Below, piece after piece: positions 50,779-60,597 of a DNA stretch of 64,000 nucleotides. The stretch's first letter is position 1. Each line of letters begins with the position of its first letter. Both the position numbers and the translations under genes were made by a program. Origin of the DNA: Sporolactobacillus sp. THM7-4 (GTDB lineage Bacteria; Bacillota; Bacilli; Bacillales; Sporolactobacillaceae); contig NZ_SEMD01000002.1 in assembly GCF_004153165.1 (NCBI RefSeq), positions 124,001-188,000 on the forward strand, read 5' to 3'. The notes beneath the pieces were generated by a model that saw only the letters and a list, made by a program, of their open reading frames with translations, was not told where the DNA came from and searched no databases.

Positions 50779-51679
50779 GAATTTCAGCCCCTTTTCCGGT
50801 TTGCAGTGCCCATTCCAGGCAGGCCATACGGATAACCACTCCGTTATTAATTTGCTTGAAGTACCTGGACCGGTCCGATTCGACCAGTTCTCCATCGAGC
50901 TCGACACCGCGGTTGATCGGGCCCGGATGCATGATAATGCTGTCATGTTTCATCCTTGATGCCCGCTCCTGAGTCAGTCCGAATCGCCGGTGATAATCTT
51001 CTTTGGTCATCTTCATGCTTTGTTCATGGCGCTCATGCTGAATTCTCAGCATAATGATGGCGTCTGCCTCTTCGACAGCTTCATCTACAGTCGTCCGTTC
51101 CCCGGGAAGGGCATCGTTCTTCCATTCTTCCGGCCCTGAAAGCAGAACTCTGCATCCGAGGCGTGTGAGCACTTCAGCGTCCGAACGGGCAACCCGGCTG
51201 TACCTGAGATCGCCGATGATGGCAACCGTCAATCCCTGAAAGAGGAGAAATTCCTGGCGTATGGTCAGTAAATCAAGAAGAGCCTGTGTCGGATGATCGC
51301 CGGCCCCGTCACCGGCATTCAGAATCGGCAAATGGATGCTGCCGGCCAATTGACGATAGTAGCCTTCCTGACGATGCCGGATCACGACCGCATTCACACC
51401 GATTGCCTGCATGGTTCGAACCGTATCGTAAAGCGACTCGCCTTTTTGCGTACTTGATGCCTTGCTGCTGAAATTGAGAACCTGATAACCAAGCCGCTTC
51501 TCGGCCGTTTCAAAGCTGAATCGTGTTCGTGTACTTGGCTCGAAAAAAAGATTGGCGACAAGCTGATGATTGGGTTCCAGCCAGCCTTCATTACCCATTT
51601 TTCGAATTTCTTCCGCTCGATCCAAAATATGGTCAATTTCCTGCAGTGATAATTCATTTAAACTGAGCAGATTCGCCAT
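50753..51679 (-). CDS. pyrB: Aspartate carbamoyltransferase, catalytic subunit
   Basis: Condenses carbamoyl phosphate and aspartate, the first committed pyrimidine step. It has 308 aa. [12 protein letters not shown] and [15 protein letters not shown] are the carbamoyl-phosphate loops, and [13 protein letters not shown] is near the C-terminus. The ATG is preceded by AAGGAGGCAGGG. Immediately upstream is a PyrR-type attenuator. No regulatory subunit gene is present, as in other Bacillales. Confidence 0.98.
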   Translation of the reverse strand: MANLLSLNELSLQEIDHILDRAEEIRKMGNEGWLEPNHQLVANLFFEPSTRTRFSFETAEKRLGYQVLNFSSKASSTQKGESLYDTVRTMQAIGVNAVVIRHRQEGYYRQLAGSIHLPILNAGDGAGDHPTQALLDLLTIRQEFLLFQGLTVAIIGDLRYSRVARSDAEVLTRLGCRVLLSGPEEWKNDALPGERTTVDEAVEEADAIIMLRIQHERHEQSMKMTKEDYHRRFGLTQERASRMKHDSIIMHPGPINRGVELDGELVESDRSRYFKQINNGVVIRMACLEWALQTGKGAEIHERVAEKW

Positions 51680-51702
51680 GATCCCTGCCTCCTTCTTGAA
51701 TG

Positions 51703-51740
51703 AAAAAAACCTCTTTGCCAGAAAATCCGACAAAGAGGTT
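51703..51740 (-). terminator. Intrinsic terminator of the pyrR-pyrB attenuator
   Basis: A perfect ten-base stem AACCTCTTTG/CAAAGAGGTT followed by a run of T on the minus strand, about 25 bases before pyrB. Confidence 0.9.
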
Positions 51741-51783
51741 TGTACGCAGAAAACTGCTGTTCATGCTGCATTCGCTCCTTATC

Positions 51784-51797
51784 AGTCTCTCTGGACT
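51784..51797 (-). promoter_or_regulatory. PyrR-binding site in the pyrR-pyrB spacer
   Basis: Minus-strand AGTCCAGAGAGACT fits the PyrR anti-antiterminator loop consensus ARUCCNGNGAGGYU with one deviation. Together with the terminator at 51703-51740 it forms the second pyr attenuator. Confidence 0.85.
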
Positions 51798-51831
51798 GTC
51801 CTTAAAAGATGCTCTACTCTGCTGATTATTA

Positions 51832-52500
<669 letters not shown>

Positions 52501-52523
52501 TCATTCAATTTTTTGCTGTGTTA

Positions 52524-52552
52524 AGTATGACAAACTTCGCTCTCTTTGTCAA
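52524..52552 (-). promoter_or_regulatory. sigma-A promoter of the pyr operon
   Basis: Perfect -35 TTGACA (52547-52552), a 17-base spacer and -10 CATACT (52524-52529) on the minus strand. Confidence 0.8.
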
Positions 52553-52615
52553 TGCAATCCGCAGCCCTTTTTGCTGCAAATCGGATATAAGCGCATTTTC
52601 CTGGTAGCAGGTTTA

Positions 52616-53539
52616 TCACTCTGAAAAGGATGTCATCCTGAGTTTTTTCAACAGTGTCTCCATATCTTCAGGAAGGGGTGCCTTAAAAACCATGAATTCC
52701 CGAGTCGAAGGATGAGTAAAACCAAGTTCCGCTGCATGAAGGGCCTGCCCGTCTATTTTTAATGTCTTCTTAGGGCCGTATTTGGGGTCTCCTGCCAGAG
52801 GATGGCCGATATAGGCCATATGCACACGAATCTGATGAGTACGGCCTGTTTCCAGCCTGCAGGCTATATAAGTATAATCTGTAAAACGTTCGAGAACTTT
52901 AAAATGGGTGACCGCTTTTTTGCTGTTGTGTTCCGTCACGGCCATCTTTTTACGATCCTTGTCATCCCGGCCGATCGGAGCATCAATCGTCCCTGTATCG
53001 GTCGACAGGTTTCCATGAACGATAGCCAGATAAAGACGACGCGTTGTTTTATCCTTCAGCTGTTTTGCAAGTGACCGGTGCGCTTCGTCCGTCTTCGCCG
53101 CCATCAGGAGACCGGACGTATCCTTATCGATTCTGTGAACAATTCCCGGACGGAGTACACCATTAATTCCCGATAAATCCCGGCAGTGAAAAAGCAGCGC
53201 GTTGACCAGTGTACCGGTCATGTGTCCCGGTGCGGGATGTACGACCATTCCCCTTGGTTTGTTAATGACAATGACCGCTTTATCTTCATAGACGATATCA
53301 AGCGGCAGATTTTCGGGAATCACATCAGGCGGTTCAGGATCGGGAAGGCTGACCTTAATCTGATCACCTTCTTTCATCCTGTAATTGGCCTTTACTGATT
53401 CACCATTGATCAGTACACGTCCCTCTTTTATCAGCTGCTGCAGACGGCTGCGTGATTCAGATACAAATTGCTCGGAGGCCCATTTGTCGATTCTTTTTCC
53501 GCTGTCTTTGTCCGAGGCGATCCTGCTCAGCTCCGCCAT
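52616..53539 (-). CDS. rluD: 23S rRNA pseudouridine synthase, RluD type (YlyB)
   Basis: Pseudouridine synthase of the RluA/RluD family. It has 307 aa. An N-terminal S4 domain (about 16-75) is followed by the catalytic domain, with the conserved Asp138 in PGIVHRIDKDTSGLL, and KPRGMVVHPAPGH and ETGRTHQIRVHMA. It overlaps nothing but starts two bases after lspA. It equals B. subtilis ylyB, which precedes pyrR. The exact rRNA target is not determined by sequence alone. Confidence 0.93.
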   Translation of the reverse strand: MAELSRIASDKDSGKRIDKWASEQFVSESRSRLQQLIKEGRVLINGESVKANYRMKEGDQIKVSLPDPEPPDVIPENLPLDIVYEDKAVIVINKPRGMVVHPAPGHMTGTLVNALLFHCRDLSGINGVLRPGIVHRIDKDTSGLLMAAKTDEAHRSLAKQLKDKTTRRLYLAIVHGNLSTDTGTIDAPIGRDDKDRKKMAVTEHNSKKAVTHFKVLERFTDYTYIACRLETGRTHQIRVHMAYIGHPLAGDPKYGPKKTLKIDGQALHAAELGFTHPSTREFMVFKAPLPEDMETLLKKLRMTSFSE

Positions 53540-53541
53540 TT

Positions 53542-53997
53542 TTATATCCCCTTTCTGCCGTCCCTGAATAAATAAAGGATCATCAAACCGACCCCTGTGA
53601 AAAGCGACGAGTCGGCAATATTGAAAACGGGGTAATTATAGCCGAACACGTAAACATGAATAAAATCGACAACTTCCCCGCGAAACAACCGGTCCAAAAA
53701 ATTGCCCAGAGTTCCGCCAATAATAAAAGCGAGCGAAGTTCCGAGAAGCGGCTGCTTTCTCCCGGCCTTTTGCATATAGAAAATAACAATGGCCAGTACG
53801 ATAACTGTAATGATGAAAAAAAAGACAAACTGTCCCTCAAGTATATTCCACGCAGCTCCTGTATTGCGCAGCGACGTAATATAAAAGACATGAGGAACAA
53901 TCTGAATACTTTCCCCGACGTTTAAATTTTGAACAATGATCCATTTAGAAATCTGATCCACTAATAGTATAATCAGAGCGAGTATGTAAAAAATCAC
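53542..53997 (-). CDS. lspA: Lipoprotein signal peptidase LspA
   Basis: Aspartic protease that removes signal peptides from prolipoproteins in the membrane. It has 151 aa with four hydrophobic helices. Catalytic aspartates are in GNFLDRLFRG and FNIADSSLF, and TGAAWNI is conserved. It starts with GTG, nine bases after GGAGG. An extended -10 (TGCTAAAAT at 54044-54052) lies upstream. Confidence 0.96.
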   Translation of the reverse strand: MIFYILALIILLVDQISKWIIVQNLNVGESIQIVPHVFYITSLRNTGAAWNILEGQFVFFFIITVIVLAIVIFYMQKAGRKQPLLGTSLAFIIGGTLGNFLDRLFRGEVVDFIHVYVFGYNYPVFNIADSSLFTGVGLMILYLFRDGRKGI

Positions 53998-54043
53998 AAA
54001 AGATTCCTCCAGGTGTGTCGAACTTAAAAAACATTCCTTCCTG

Positions 54044-54052
54044 ATTTTAGCA
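54044..54052 (-). promoter_or_regulatory. Candidate extended -10 promoter of lspA-rluD
   Basis: TGCTAAAAT on the minus strand is an extended -10 about 47 bases before lspA. No clear -35 is present. Confidence 0.4.
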
Positions 54053-54107
54053 TAACTGACGGTTTTTCGGCATCTTTAGATCCGTCCGACTGCTGATTGA
54101 TATGTAC

Positions 54108-54131
54108 GGCGGCAGTTTCGCCGCCTTTTTT
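54108..54131 (+). terminator. Plus-strand intrinsic terminator between YteA-type gene and lspA
   Basis: Perfect six-base stem GGCGGC/GCCGCC with a six-base loop, followed by TTTTTT on the plus strand. The flanking genes are all on the minus strand, where no T-tract follows the stem, so it can act only on antisense transcription. Confidence 0.6.
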
Positions 54132-54160
54132 CCTTATTCAGCATTTTCCTGTACTTCAGA

Positions 54161-54841
54161 TTAACGCTCGTTTGGGTCGATTTCATCCAATTGATCGACC
54201 CAATGATTATAATGGTTGTTTTTTAAAATCCGAACCATCTCATCACCTTGATAACCGTCAATGTCTGTTGCTGCAAACGCCTCTATATCTTCGACGAAGC
54301 CGATTCCCTCTTCGTCATCTATATAAGGGGCATCCTCATAGATCAATCGCTGATCATTATAAAGCTGGACCAGGTCGAACGCATTCTGTTCATCAAAACG
54401 ACTGTCCTGAAAATCCGTAAACCCCGATTTTTCCGAATCGAGGATAACAGATTCTTCAACCGGACGCTGTACATAACTATGTTTTTCAGGCGCTTTTTCT
54501 ACAGCTGTTCTTGCAGTCGGAAGTGCTTTAAGACGTGCACGCGGAATTTTTTTACCCGTCTTTTCATCGATACCATATGTGCCTTTTTTCATTTTTTCCA
54601 ATGCATCATTAATATCATTTAATTCGTCCCGGGCCCGTTTATTAAATGCAAGATCCTTTTCGCGGTCGTAAAGCTGTGTGGCCGACTCCGCCGGATGATT
54701 GTCGTACTGGGACAGCTCCCCTGACGCGATATCAGAAACCGAACCCATGTCTTTCGCAATTTCCAGATCATCTTTTAATTTTCTCTCAAGCATGTCTTTA
54801 CGCCTGAGAAGCTGCTTCCTGATTCCTCGATATCCAAACAT
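54161..54841 (-). CDS. YteA/DksA-TraR-like protein lacking zinc-finger cysteines
   Basis: Protein of 226 aa in the slot of B. subtilis ylyA, between ileS and lspA. The N-terminal helical part (ELSQYDNHPAESATQLYDREKDLA, about 42-65) and the following KMKKGTYGIDEKTGKKIPRARLKALPTARTAV match the YteA family, a TraR/DksA-type group linked to sporulation. The zinc-finger positions normally occupied by cysteines are Asp, Lys and other residues, and the whole protein contains no cysteine. The C-terminal third is acidic (DDEEGIGFVEDIEAFAATD). GGGGGGATT precedes the ATG. Confidence 0.8.
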   Translation of the reverse strand: MFGYRGIRKQLLRRKDMLERKLKDDLEIAKDMGSVSDIASGELSQYDNHPAESATQLYDREKDLAFNKRARDELNDINDALEKMKKGTYGIDEKTGKKIPRARLKALPTARTAVEKAPEKHSYVQRPVEESVILDSEKSGFTDFQDSRFDEQNAFDLVQLYNDQRLIYEDAPYIDDEEGIGFVEDIEAFAATDIDGYQGDEMVRILKNNHYNHWVDQLDEIDPNER

Positions 54842-54962
54842 TAAAAAATCCCCCCTTTAGTTCCGCGCACACTTTTTAGTGTTGGAAACAGGGAGGATTT
54901 TAACCGGCGTAATTATTGTGCTTTTTGGGAATCATTCTCTAAAAAGAGGGTATTTAAATATT

Positions 54963-57740
54963 TCAGCTGTCAAGGCCGACACCAGCGTAGTCATGTCGTA
55001 CCGTCTCACTGCATGAAGCACAAAGCGTCGGGTGCTCAGGATCCTTTCCGACACTCGGCAGGATTGCCCAGCATCTTTCACACTTTTCACCTTTCGCTCG
55101 GCTGACGGCAACAGCACCGTGCGGATAACGATCCGCTTCTTCGGGAGCCTGATCAGATTCACTCTTCACTTCGACATGGGAGACAATAAACAGTTTATCT
55201 AATCCTGGCTCATTTTTCAGCCACGCCAGCTCTTCCGATGGATACACAGTCACGGATGCCTCCAGCGACTTGCCAATCAATTTGGCATCACGTGCTTTTT
55301 CAAGCGACTTGAGGACATCGTCTCTGACAGCCATCAGTTGAGCCCATTTCTGTTCCAGTTTATCCGCCTCAGGCACCTCTTCTATTTCCGGCATGTCCGT
55401 CAGCTGAACATAGTTTGATTCTTCCGTTGCTCCCGGTATAAACTGCCAGATTTCTTCTGCTGTGTGAGGGATGATCGGCGAAAGCAGTTTCGTCAGTGCC
55501 ACAGTTGTTTTATACAGAACGGTTTGAGCCGAGCGACGGACAAGGCTCGCTTTTGGCTGAACATACAGCGCATCCTTTACGATATCCATATAAAATGCAC
55601 TTAAATCCGTCGTACAATAATTCTGCAGAGCTTTATAAACGTTCAGGAACTGGTAATTATTGTAGTTTGTCAGGCAATTCTCTACCAAATGATTTAGCCT
55701 GATAAGCATAAACTGTTCCAGTTCAGGCATATCATGAACTGCGACAGCGTCTTTTGGATCGAAGTCACCTAAATTACCGAGCATAAAGCGGACGGTGTTG
55801 CGGATCTTACGGTAGACTTCGGCCACCTGCCCAAGAATATCATAGGAAACACGAGCATCGGCCTGATAATCAACCGAGGCTACCCAAAGGCGGATGATAT
55901 CGGCACCAAACTGCTTCATCACTTTCATCGGGTCAATAACGTTGCCTACTGACTTACTCATCTTCAGTCCCTGGCCGTCAAGAGTAAATCCATGGCTGAG
56001 CACTTGTTTATACGGAGCATGACCGGTGACGGCAACCGATGTAGACAGGGATGAGTTGAACCAGCCGCGGTACTGGTCAGATCCTTCCAGGTACATATCA
56101 GCGGGTCTTCTCAGTTCGGGACGGGTCGTCAGAACGCCCTGATGGGTTGAACCGGAATCGAACCAGACGTCCATGATATCTGTTTCTTTCCTGAATGTTC
56201 CGTTCGGGCTGTGTTCGGACGTAAATCCTTCAGGCAACAGTTCCTTCGCGTCCCACTGGAACCAGATATTCGATCCGTGCTTACGGAACAGTTCAGAGAC
56301 GTGATCAATCGTTTCATTTGTGATAATCGGCTCGCCGTCTTCCCCATAAAAGACAGGGATTGGAACACCCCAGGCGCGTTGCCGGGAAATGCACCAGTCT
56401 TCGCGGTCCTTAATCATATTTGTCATCCGGACATCGCCCCATGCGGGGATCCATTTTACTTCATGAATTGCTTTAAGAATGTCGTCGCGAAAAGCCTGAA
56501 TTGATGCAAACCACTGGTTGGTTGCTCTCCAGATCACCGGTTTCTTCGTCCGCCAGTCGTGCGGATAAGAGTGGGTAAATGTGCCGGCTTTTAATAATGC
56601 GTGAACTTCCTTCAGCTTTTCAATCACCGGTTCGTTCGCCTTTTCATAAAACAGTCCTTCAAAACCGGGAGCCTCATCCGTCAGGCAGCCCCGATCATCG
56701 ACGGGGCAAAGAATATCAAGACCGTATCTTTTTCCGGCGTAAAAATCGTCCGCCCCAAAACCCGGTGCTGTGTGGACACACCCCGTACCGGCATCAAGAG
56801 TGACGTAATCACCGAGGATCATTACGGAATCCCGGTCATAAAACGGGTGACGGCAGACAACACCTTCGAGATCTTTCCCGTTAAACGAACGCAGTACCTT
56901 CGGGTTTTTCCATTCGAACGTTCCGGTCAGCTTTTCAACGAGTTCCGACGCAACCACGAATTTCCGGTCACCGACCTGAACCACACTGTAGTCAAATTCG
57001 GGATTAACGGCAATTGCAAGGTTGGCAGGCATTGTCCATGGCGTCGTTGTCCAGATCACGACTTCCTCATCACTGTTCAGAACACCTTTACCATCTGTAA
57101 CAGGAAAGGCAACAAAAATTGAATACGATTTTACATCTTTATATTCGATTTCCGCTTCAGCAAGCGCAGATTCCGAGGACGGGGACCAGTAAACGGTCTT
57201 TTTGTCTTTGTAGATATATCCCCTTTTTGCCATTTCGCCAAAAACTTTAATCTGTTCTGCTTCAAATTCTTTTTGAAGGGTCAGATAAGGATGATCCCAA
57301 TCGGCGCGGACGCCAAGACGTTTAAATTGCTTTTTCTGATGTTCCACCTGCCCGAGTGCATACTCTTTACATTTCTCCCGCAACTCGGCGACGGACATCT
57401 TCTTGCGGTCAATCCCTTGTTTGGCCAGCTGCTGTTCGATCGGTAGCCCGTGAGTATCCCATCCGGGAACATAGGGTGTCTGAAATCCAGTCATTGACTT
57501 AAACCGGTTGATGATATCCTTCAAAACCTTATTTTCGGCATGACCAATATGAATGTTTCCATTCGCGTAAGGCGGTCCGTCATGAAGAATAAACTGCGGC
57601 TTTCCCTCGTTCCTTTTCAGCGACTGCTCATAGACATGATCTTCATCCCATTTCGCCTGCATCAGCGGTTCGTTGTTTGGCAGATTGCCGCGCATTTTAA
57701 ATTTTGTCTTTGGCATAAGCAACGTTTTCTTATAATCCAT
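54963..57740 (-). CDS. ileS: Isoleucyl-tRNA synthetase
   Basis: Charges tRNA-Ile. It has 925 aa. The class I motif HIGH is at 64-67 ([14 protein letters not shown]) and KMSKS is around residue 595 ([14 protein letters not shown]). The CP1 editing domain lies between them, and C-terminal zinc cysteines appear in CERCWAILP and CASCSE. The start [19 protein letters not shown] was set by homology, behind GATGGAGGCG. Expression is controlled by an Ile-specific T-box in the 530-base leader. The C-terminal zinc domain places it with the eubacterial, mupirocin-sensitive type. Confidence 0.98.
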   Translation of the reverse strand: MDYKKTLLMPKTKFKMRGNLPNNEPLMQAKWDEDHVYEQSLKRNEGKPQFILHDGPPYANGNIHIGHAENKVLKDIINRFKSMTGFQTPYVPGWDTHGLPIEQQLAKQGIDRKKMSVAELREKCKEYALGQVEHQKKQFKRLGVRADWDHPYLTLQKEFEAEQIKVFGEMAKRGYIYKDKKTVYWSPSSESALAEAEIEYKDVKSYSIFVAFPVTDGKGVLNSDEEVVIWTTTPWTMPANLAIAVNPEFDYSVVQVGDRKFVVASELVEKLTGTFEWKNPKVLRSFNGKDLEGVVCRHPFYDRDSVMILGDYVTLDAGTGCVHTAPGFGADDFYAGKRYGLDILCPVDDRGCLTDEAPGFEGLFYEKANEPVIEKLKEVHALLKAGTFTHSYPHDWRTKKPVIWRATNQWFASIQAFRDDILKAIHEVKWIPAWGDVRMTNMIKDREDWCISRQRAWGVPIPVFYGEDGEPIITNETIDHVSELFRKHGSNIWFQWDAKELLPEGFTSEHSPNGTFRKETDIMDVWFDSGSTHQGVLTTRPELRRPADMYLEGSDQYRGWFNSSLSTSVAVTGHAPYKQVLSHGFTLDGQGLKMSKSVGNVIDPMKVMKQFGADIIRLWVASVDYQADARVSYDILGQVAEVYRKIRNTVRFMLGNLGDFDPKDAVAVHDMPELEQFMLIRLNHLVENCLTNYNNYQFLNVYKALQNYCTTDLSAFYMDIVKDALYVQPKASLVRRSAQTVLYKTTVALTKLLSPIIPHTAEEIWQFIPGATEESNYVQLTDMPEIEEVPEADKLEQKWAQLMAVRDDVLKSLEKARDAKLIGKSLEASVTVYPSEELAWLKNEPGLDKLFIVSHVEVKSESDQAPEEADRYPHGAVAVSRAKGEKCERCWAILPSVGKDPEHPTLCASCSETVRHDYAGVGLDS

Positions 57741-57927
57741 TGTAAAAAACGCCTCCATCATTTAAAAGTATGTTCGAAAAAGAGGGTAATAAGAACTGGG
57801 ACAAGAGGGAAAGTAAGCCTGGAGGACCCGAACTTCCGCGTAATGGTGCGGCTTCCACCCACGGGAAGCGTATCGATTCAGAGAAACAGTTCTTTTGACC
57901 AGGACTTTTCGAACATCCTCTTCTATT

Positions 57928-57964
57928 AAAAAAGGTCCTTCCATCCCTGAGGGACGGAAAGACC
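57928..57964 (-). terminator. T-box terminator of ileS
   Basis: A long stem (minus-strand GGTCTTTCCGTCCC pairing with the GGGATGGAAGGACC segment, a few internal mismatches) followed by TTTTTT. It overlaps the 3' edge of the T-box motif, as needed for competition with the antiterminator. Confidence 0.92.
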
Positions 57965-58240
57965 GCGGTACCACCCTGATAACAAAAAAGAACACTTTTT
58001 GTCACTCTATAGATTCTTAACGCGAATAACACGTCCGCCTTACTAAACAGCAATAAGCCTCAGTCTTGCTGTTTTTCAGGAGTGAACTCAAGGGTGATTT
58101 TCTCTGGCGATTGAAACCCCGGGCTTACACCAACCCCCGGTTCGCTGCGTCCCGCTGCGCCAGTTACTTTCCCTCTCATCGATTTATCATGGTCGCTCAA
58201 AGATTTCTTTCGAATGCGTACCTGTATCAAATTTTTCTGT
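57928..58240 (-). ncRNA. T-box riboswitch, isoleucine-specific, upstream of ileS
   Basis: The leader senses uncharged tRNA-Ile and allows readthrough into ileS. The T-box sequence AGGGTGGTACCGCGG is at 57963-57977. Near the 3' side of stem I, GAAAATCACCCTTGAGT contains the specifier ATC (58096-58098), which pairs with the tRNA-Ile GAU anticodon. A terminator (57928-57964) follows the T-box. The promoter lies at 58247-58275, so the leader starts near 58240. This accounts for most of the 530-base gap between divIVA and ileS; the 190 bases downstream of the terminator hold nothing else I recognise. Confidence 0.95.
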
Positions 58241-58246
58241 AAACAC

Positions 58247-58275
58247 AGTATATGCAATTGAAGACGGGACGTCAA
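58247..58275 (-). promoter_or_regulatory. sigma-A promoter of the ileS T-box leader
   Basis: Minus-strand TTGACG (58270-58275), a 17-base spacer and TATACT (58247-58252). The -35 box overlaps the divIVA stop codon (TGA at 58272-58274). Confidence 0.8.
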
Positions 58276-58796
58276 GCCCGGGTTTTCAAAAAGTCGCCCT
58301 GATCCGTTTCAGCTGTTTCAGATTCCTCATCAGGTTGCCGTGTCATGTTTTTCCAGTCGTCGCTTTTCAGCAGCTCAAGCTGGGCTTCGATAAGCATCTG
58401 AAAACGTGTACGATACACATTGGCCTCTTTCTTCAGCTCTTCAATATTGAGTGTCACCTTGCGTGATTTCTCCAGCGCTTCGTTAATAATTCGATCGGCA
58501 TTTTTCTTTGCTTCCATCACAATCAGTTTTGCTTCTTTATTCGCATTCTGCTTGACTTCCTCGGCAGTTTCCTGAGCAACAAGAATGCTCTTATTCAACG
58601 TTGTCTCAATGTTGGAGAAGTGGCTGAGTTTTTCCTCCGCATTCTTAACCTTTTGTTCAAGATCCTTTTTCTCTCTGATCAGCATTTCGTAATCCTTAAT
58701 AATCTGATCCAGAAAATCATTGACTTCGTCTTCATCATATCCGCGGAAACCGCGGGAAAACTCTTTATTGTGAATATCCAGTGGTGTTAATGGCAA
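58272..58796 (-). CDS. divIVA: Cell-division/pole organiser DivIVA
   Basis: Coiled-coil protein that binds negatively curved membrane at septa and poles. It positions Min proteins and, during sporulation, the chromosome origin. It has 174 aa. The membrane-binding N-terminus LPLTPLDIHNKEFSRGFRGYDEDEVNDFLDQI is diagnostic, followed by long heptad-repeat coiled coils. The start is TTG at 58796, ten bases after GGAGGTG, because this gives the conserved LTPLDI N-terminus directly; the earlier in-frame codons are leader. A promoter lies at 58858-58886. Confidence 0.96.
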   Translation of the reverse strand: MPLTPLDIHNKEFSRGFRGYDEDEVNDFLDQIIKDYEMLIREKKDLEQKVKNAEEKLSHFSNIETTLNKSILVAQETAEEVKQNANKEAKLIVMEAKKNADRIINEALEKSRKVTLNIEELKKEANVYRTRFQMLIEAQLELLKSDDWKNMTRQPDEESETAETDQGDFLKTRA

Positions 58797-58857
58797 GCCT
58801 GTCCACCTCCAAGTCGGTTTAATAATCATTTTATAAGTAAGAAAAATGCCTGAAAAA

Positions 58858-58886
58858 ACTGTATCATCTCATACGTACATGCGCAA
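58858..58886 (-). promoter_or_regulatory. sigma-A promoter of divIVA
   Basis: Minus-strand TTGCGC (58881-58886), a 17-base spacer and extended -10 TGATACAGT (TACAGT at 58858-58863). Confidence 0.6.
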
Positions 58887-58949
58887 AACGAGTGGAATTT
58901 ATTTTTCAGACTTCTGTTCGTTTGAAAACAGCTTATTCAAAAAATTGGC

Positions 58950-59723
58950 TTACTCTAGTTTACCATATCGCAGCCGAATTTTGTTCTTTTTTGTAAAACC
59001 ATTTACTGAGATTATTTTGCTACGCCCATAACCGCGAAGAGAAAGAACATCGCCCGGTCTCACCTCAAAATCCTTTTTTTCGATGACTCTCCAATTGACT
59101 TTGGCATGACCCTGATTAATGGATTCAGAGACCTTTGTCCGGGACAAATGATACATTTCTGCCAAAACGGTATCCAGTCTGAGCGATGAGATCGTCCCTT
59201 CCCTTTCCTGCCAGTTCTCTTCTTTATGTATCAGTGATTGCCGTTCAATTGTCCTGCATGTTACCGGCGTTCTGCCGACAGACGTGACGTTCATGAGCAG
59301 GTAACTTTCAATTTCTTTTGCCGCAACAAACTGAATGCGTCCGGCTGAGAAAAGCAGATCCCCAAGCTTGCCCCGGACAATCCCTGTTCCCGTCAATGCA
59401 CCAAGAAGTTCGGGATGGCTGAGCGTCGTAAACTTTGACGGATAGTCGACTTCAATAAACGACAATTCGAAATCACTCTCTTCTGCAGGGTTGTAAGGCG
59501 GCAGAATAAGCGCCCTCTTTCGTTCAGATTGCGCAAAACCTCCTGAGAAGGCAAGCCTGACTTCATCGCTGTTGCCAATTAATACCCGCAGAACTTCCTG
59601 TTCACGTGGATCAAGAAAATCCGTCAGTTTCTGTGTATATCGTCTGGATACCTGCTCTTTCCAATCAAGAAAGTGATCGACCAGGGGGCGTTCTTCCGGA
59701 CGAAAATGTTCATAAACAGACAT
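58950..59723 (-). CDS. ylmH: S4-domain RNA-binding protein YlmH
   Basis: RNA-binding protein of 257 aa encoded just before divIVA in Firmicutes. The first about 170 residues form the YlmH N-terminal domain (DFLDPREQEVLRVLI), and an S4 domain (about 180-245, SSLRLDTVLAEMYHLSRTKVSESINQGHAKVN) is C-terminal. YlmH has been linked to ribosome-associated quality control on 50S subunits, acting with RqcH, whose gene is also in this window. The start MSVYEHFRPEE was chosen at the family N-terminus, just after the ylmG stop. Confidence 0.93.
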   Translation of the reverse strand: MSVYEHFRPEERPLVDHFLDWKEQVSRRYTQKLTDFLDPREQEVLRVLIGNSDEVRLAFSGGFAQSERKRALILPPYNPAEESDFELSFIEVDYPSKFTTLSHPELLGALTGTGIVRGKLGDLLFSAGRIQFVAAKEIESYLLMNVTSVGRTPVTCRTIERQSLIHKEENWQEREGTISSLRLDTVLAEMYHLSRTKVSESINQGHAKVNWRVIEKKDFEVRPGDVLSLRGYGRSKIISVNGFTKKNKIRLRYGKLE

Positions 59724-59728
59724 TCCGG

Positions 59729-59995
59729 TCACCCGAGCAAAAAAGCAATCTGATAGATCCCCCGTGTCGCCAGTTTCAGGACAAGAAAAGCAACAATGGG
59801 CGAGATGTCGATCACTCCGCCAATCGGAGGAATGATTCTTCGAAAAGGGGAAAGAAACGGTTCGCAGACCCTCGCGAACAGTTGTCCGACAGAAGAGTCC
59901 TGAACACTCGGCACCCATGACATTAAAATGTAAATAATTAAAATCCACGAATAAATATCAATGATTGTTCCCAGTATGTTAGCTACGATAAGCAA
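59729..59995 (-). CDS. ylmG: YggT family membrane protein YlmG
   Basis: Small membrane protein of 88 aa with two hydrophobic segments (IDIYSWILIIYILMSWVP and ISPIVAFLVLKLATRGIYQ). The intervening FARVCEPFLSPFRRIIPPIGGVIDISP is the YggT signature. The family is implicated in division or chromosome distribution in bacteria and plastids. The start is taken as TTG at 59995, six bases after GAGGTGA; an upstream GTG three codons earlier is possible. It lies in the sepF-ylmG-ylmH-divIVA string. Confidence 0.88.
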   Translation of the reverse strand: MLIVANILGTIIDIYSWILIIYILMSWVPSVQDSSVGQLFARVCEPFLSPFRRIIPPIGGVIDISPIVAFLVLKLATRGIYQIAFLLG

Positions 59996-60152
59996 TCTAT
60001 TCACCTCACTACATTCAACATAATTCCGGCAACCGGGTATTGCACGGTTTAAAACGGCAGCATTCAACTGATCCCGTCATGACCGGATTCTTCGGCGTAA
60101 ACGACTTTCCGCGGTATTTTCTTCATCATATTAAAGTTCAAAAAAGAGGTTT

Positions 60153-60593
60153 CTAGTTCCGGATATGATCCCCGGCCCATTCACTGATCACGCCGGTAAT
60201 GTCAACAAAGTCAGGGGCAAACAAATAGGTATCTCTTCCAATTTTACGGATCTGGCCATCCAGGGCAAACACCGTACCTCCCACGAAATCGAGAATGCGC
60301 TGACCGGTACCGTCTGTCACACGCTGCAGATTACAGATGATCGTCCGCTTATTTTTCAGGGCGCTGACAATTTCTTCAACCTCTTCAAATGTTTCAGGTT
60401 CGACAAGAACGACCTTTTCCTGCTGGTGAACATTCTGCAGGGCAACTATTTTCCCGCCTCTTTCAAAGGCAGGCTGAGTCTTTGCGGAAGGTCCTTCCGG
60501 TTCGTCATCAGATTGAGGAGACGCTTCCATCTCGGAAGGGTTAACCGTTTCCTCAAGATCAAAAAAACGTCTGAATTTCGTTTTTAGACCCAT
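60153..60593 (-). CDS. sepF: Cell-division protein SepF
   Basis: FtsZ-binding protein that bundles FtsZ filaments and anchors them to the membrane. It has 146 aa. An N-terminal amphipathic segment (MGLKTKFRRFFDL) is followed by an acidic linker and the conserved C-terminal domain (about 50-140) with VVLVEPETFEEVEEIVSALKN and RILDFVGGTVFALDGQIRKIG. Its ribosome-binding site AAGGGAAG is inside the end of ylmE. Confidence 0.95.
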   Translation of the reverse strand: MGLKTKFRRFFDLEETVNPSEMEASPQSDDEPEGPSAKTQPAFERGGKIVALQNVHQQEKVVLVEPETFEEVEEIVSALKNKRTIICNLQRVTDGTGQRILDFVGGTVFALDGQIRKIGRDTYLFAPDFVDITGVISEWAGDHIRN

Positions 60594-60597
60594 CTTT

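Noticed and set aside
57730-58053. Open frames inside the ileS leader
   Set aside because: The region is a T-box riboswitch with terminator; the frames run through structured RNA and resemble no family.
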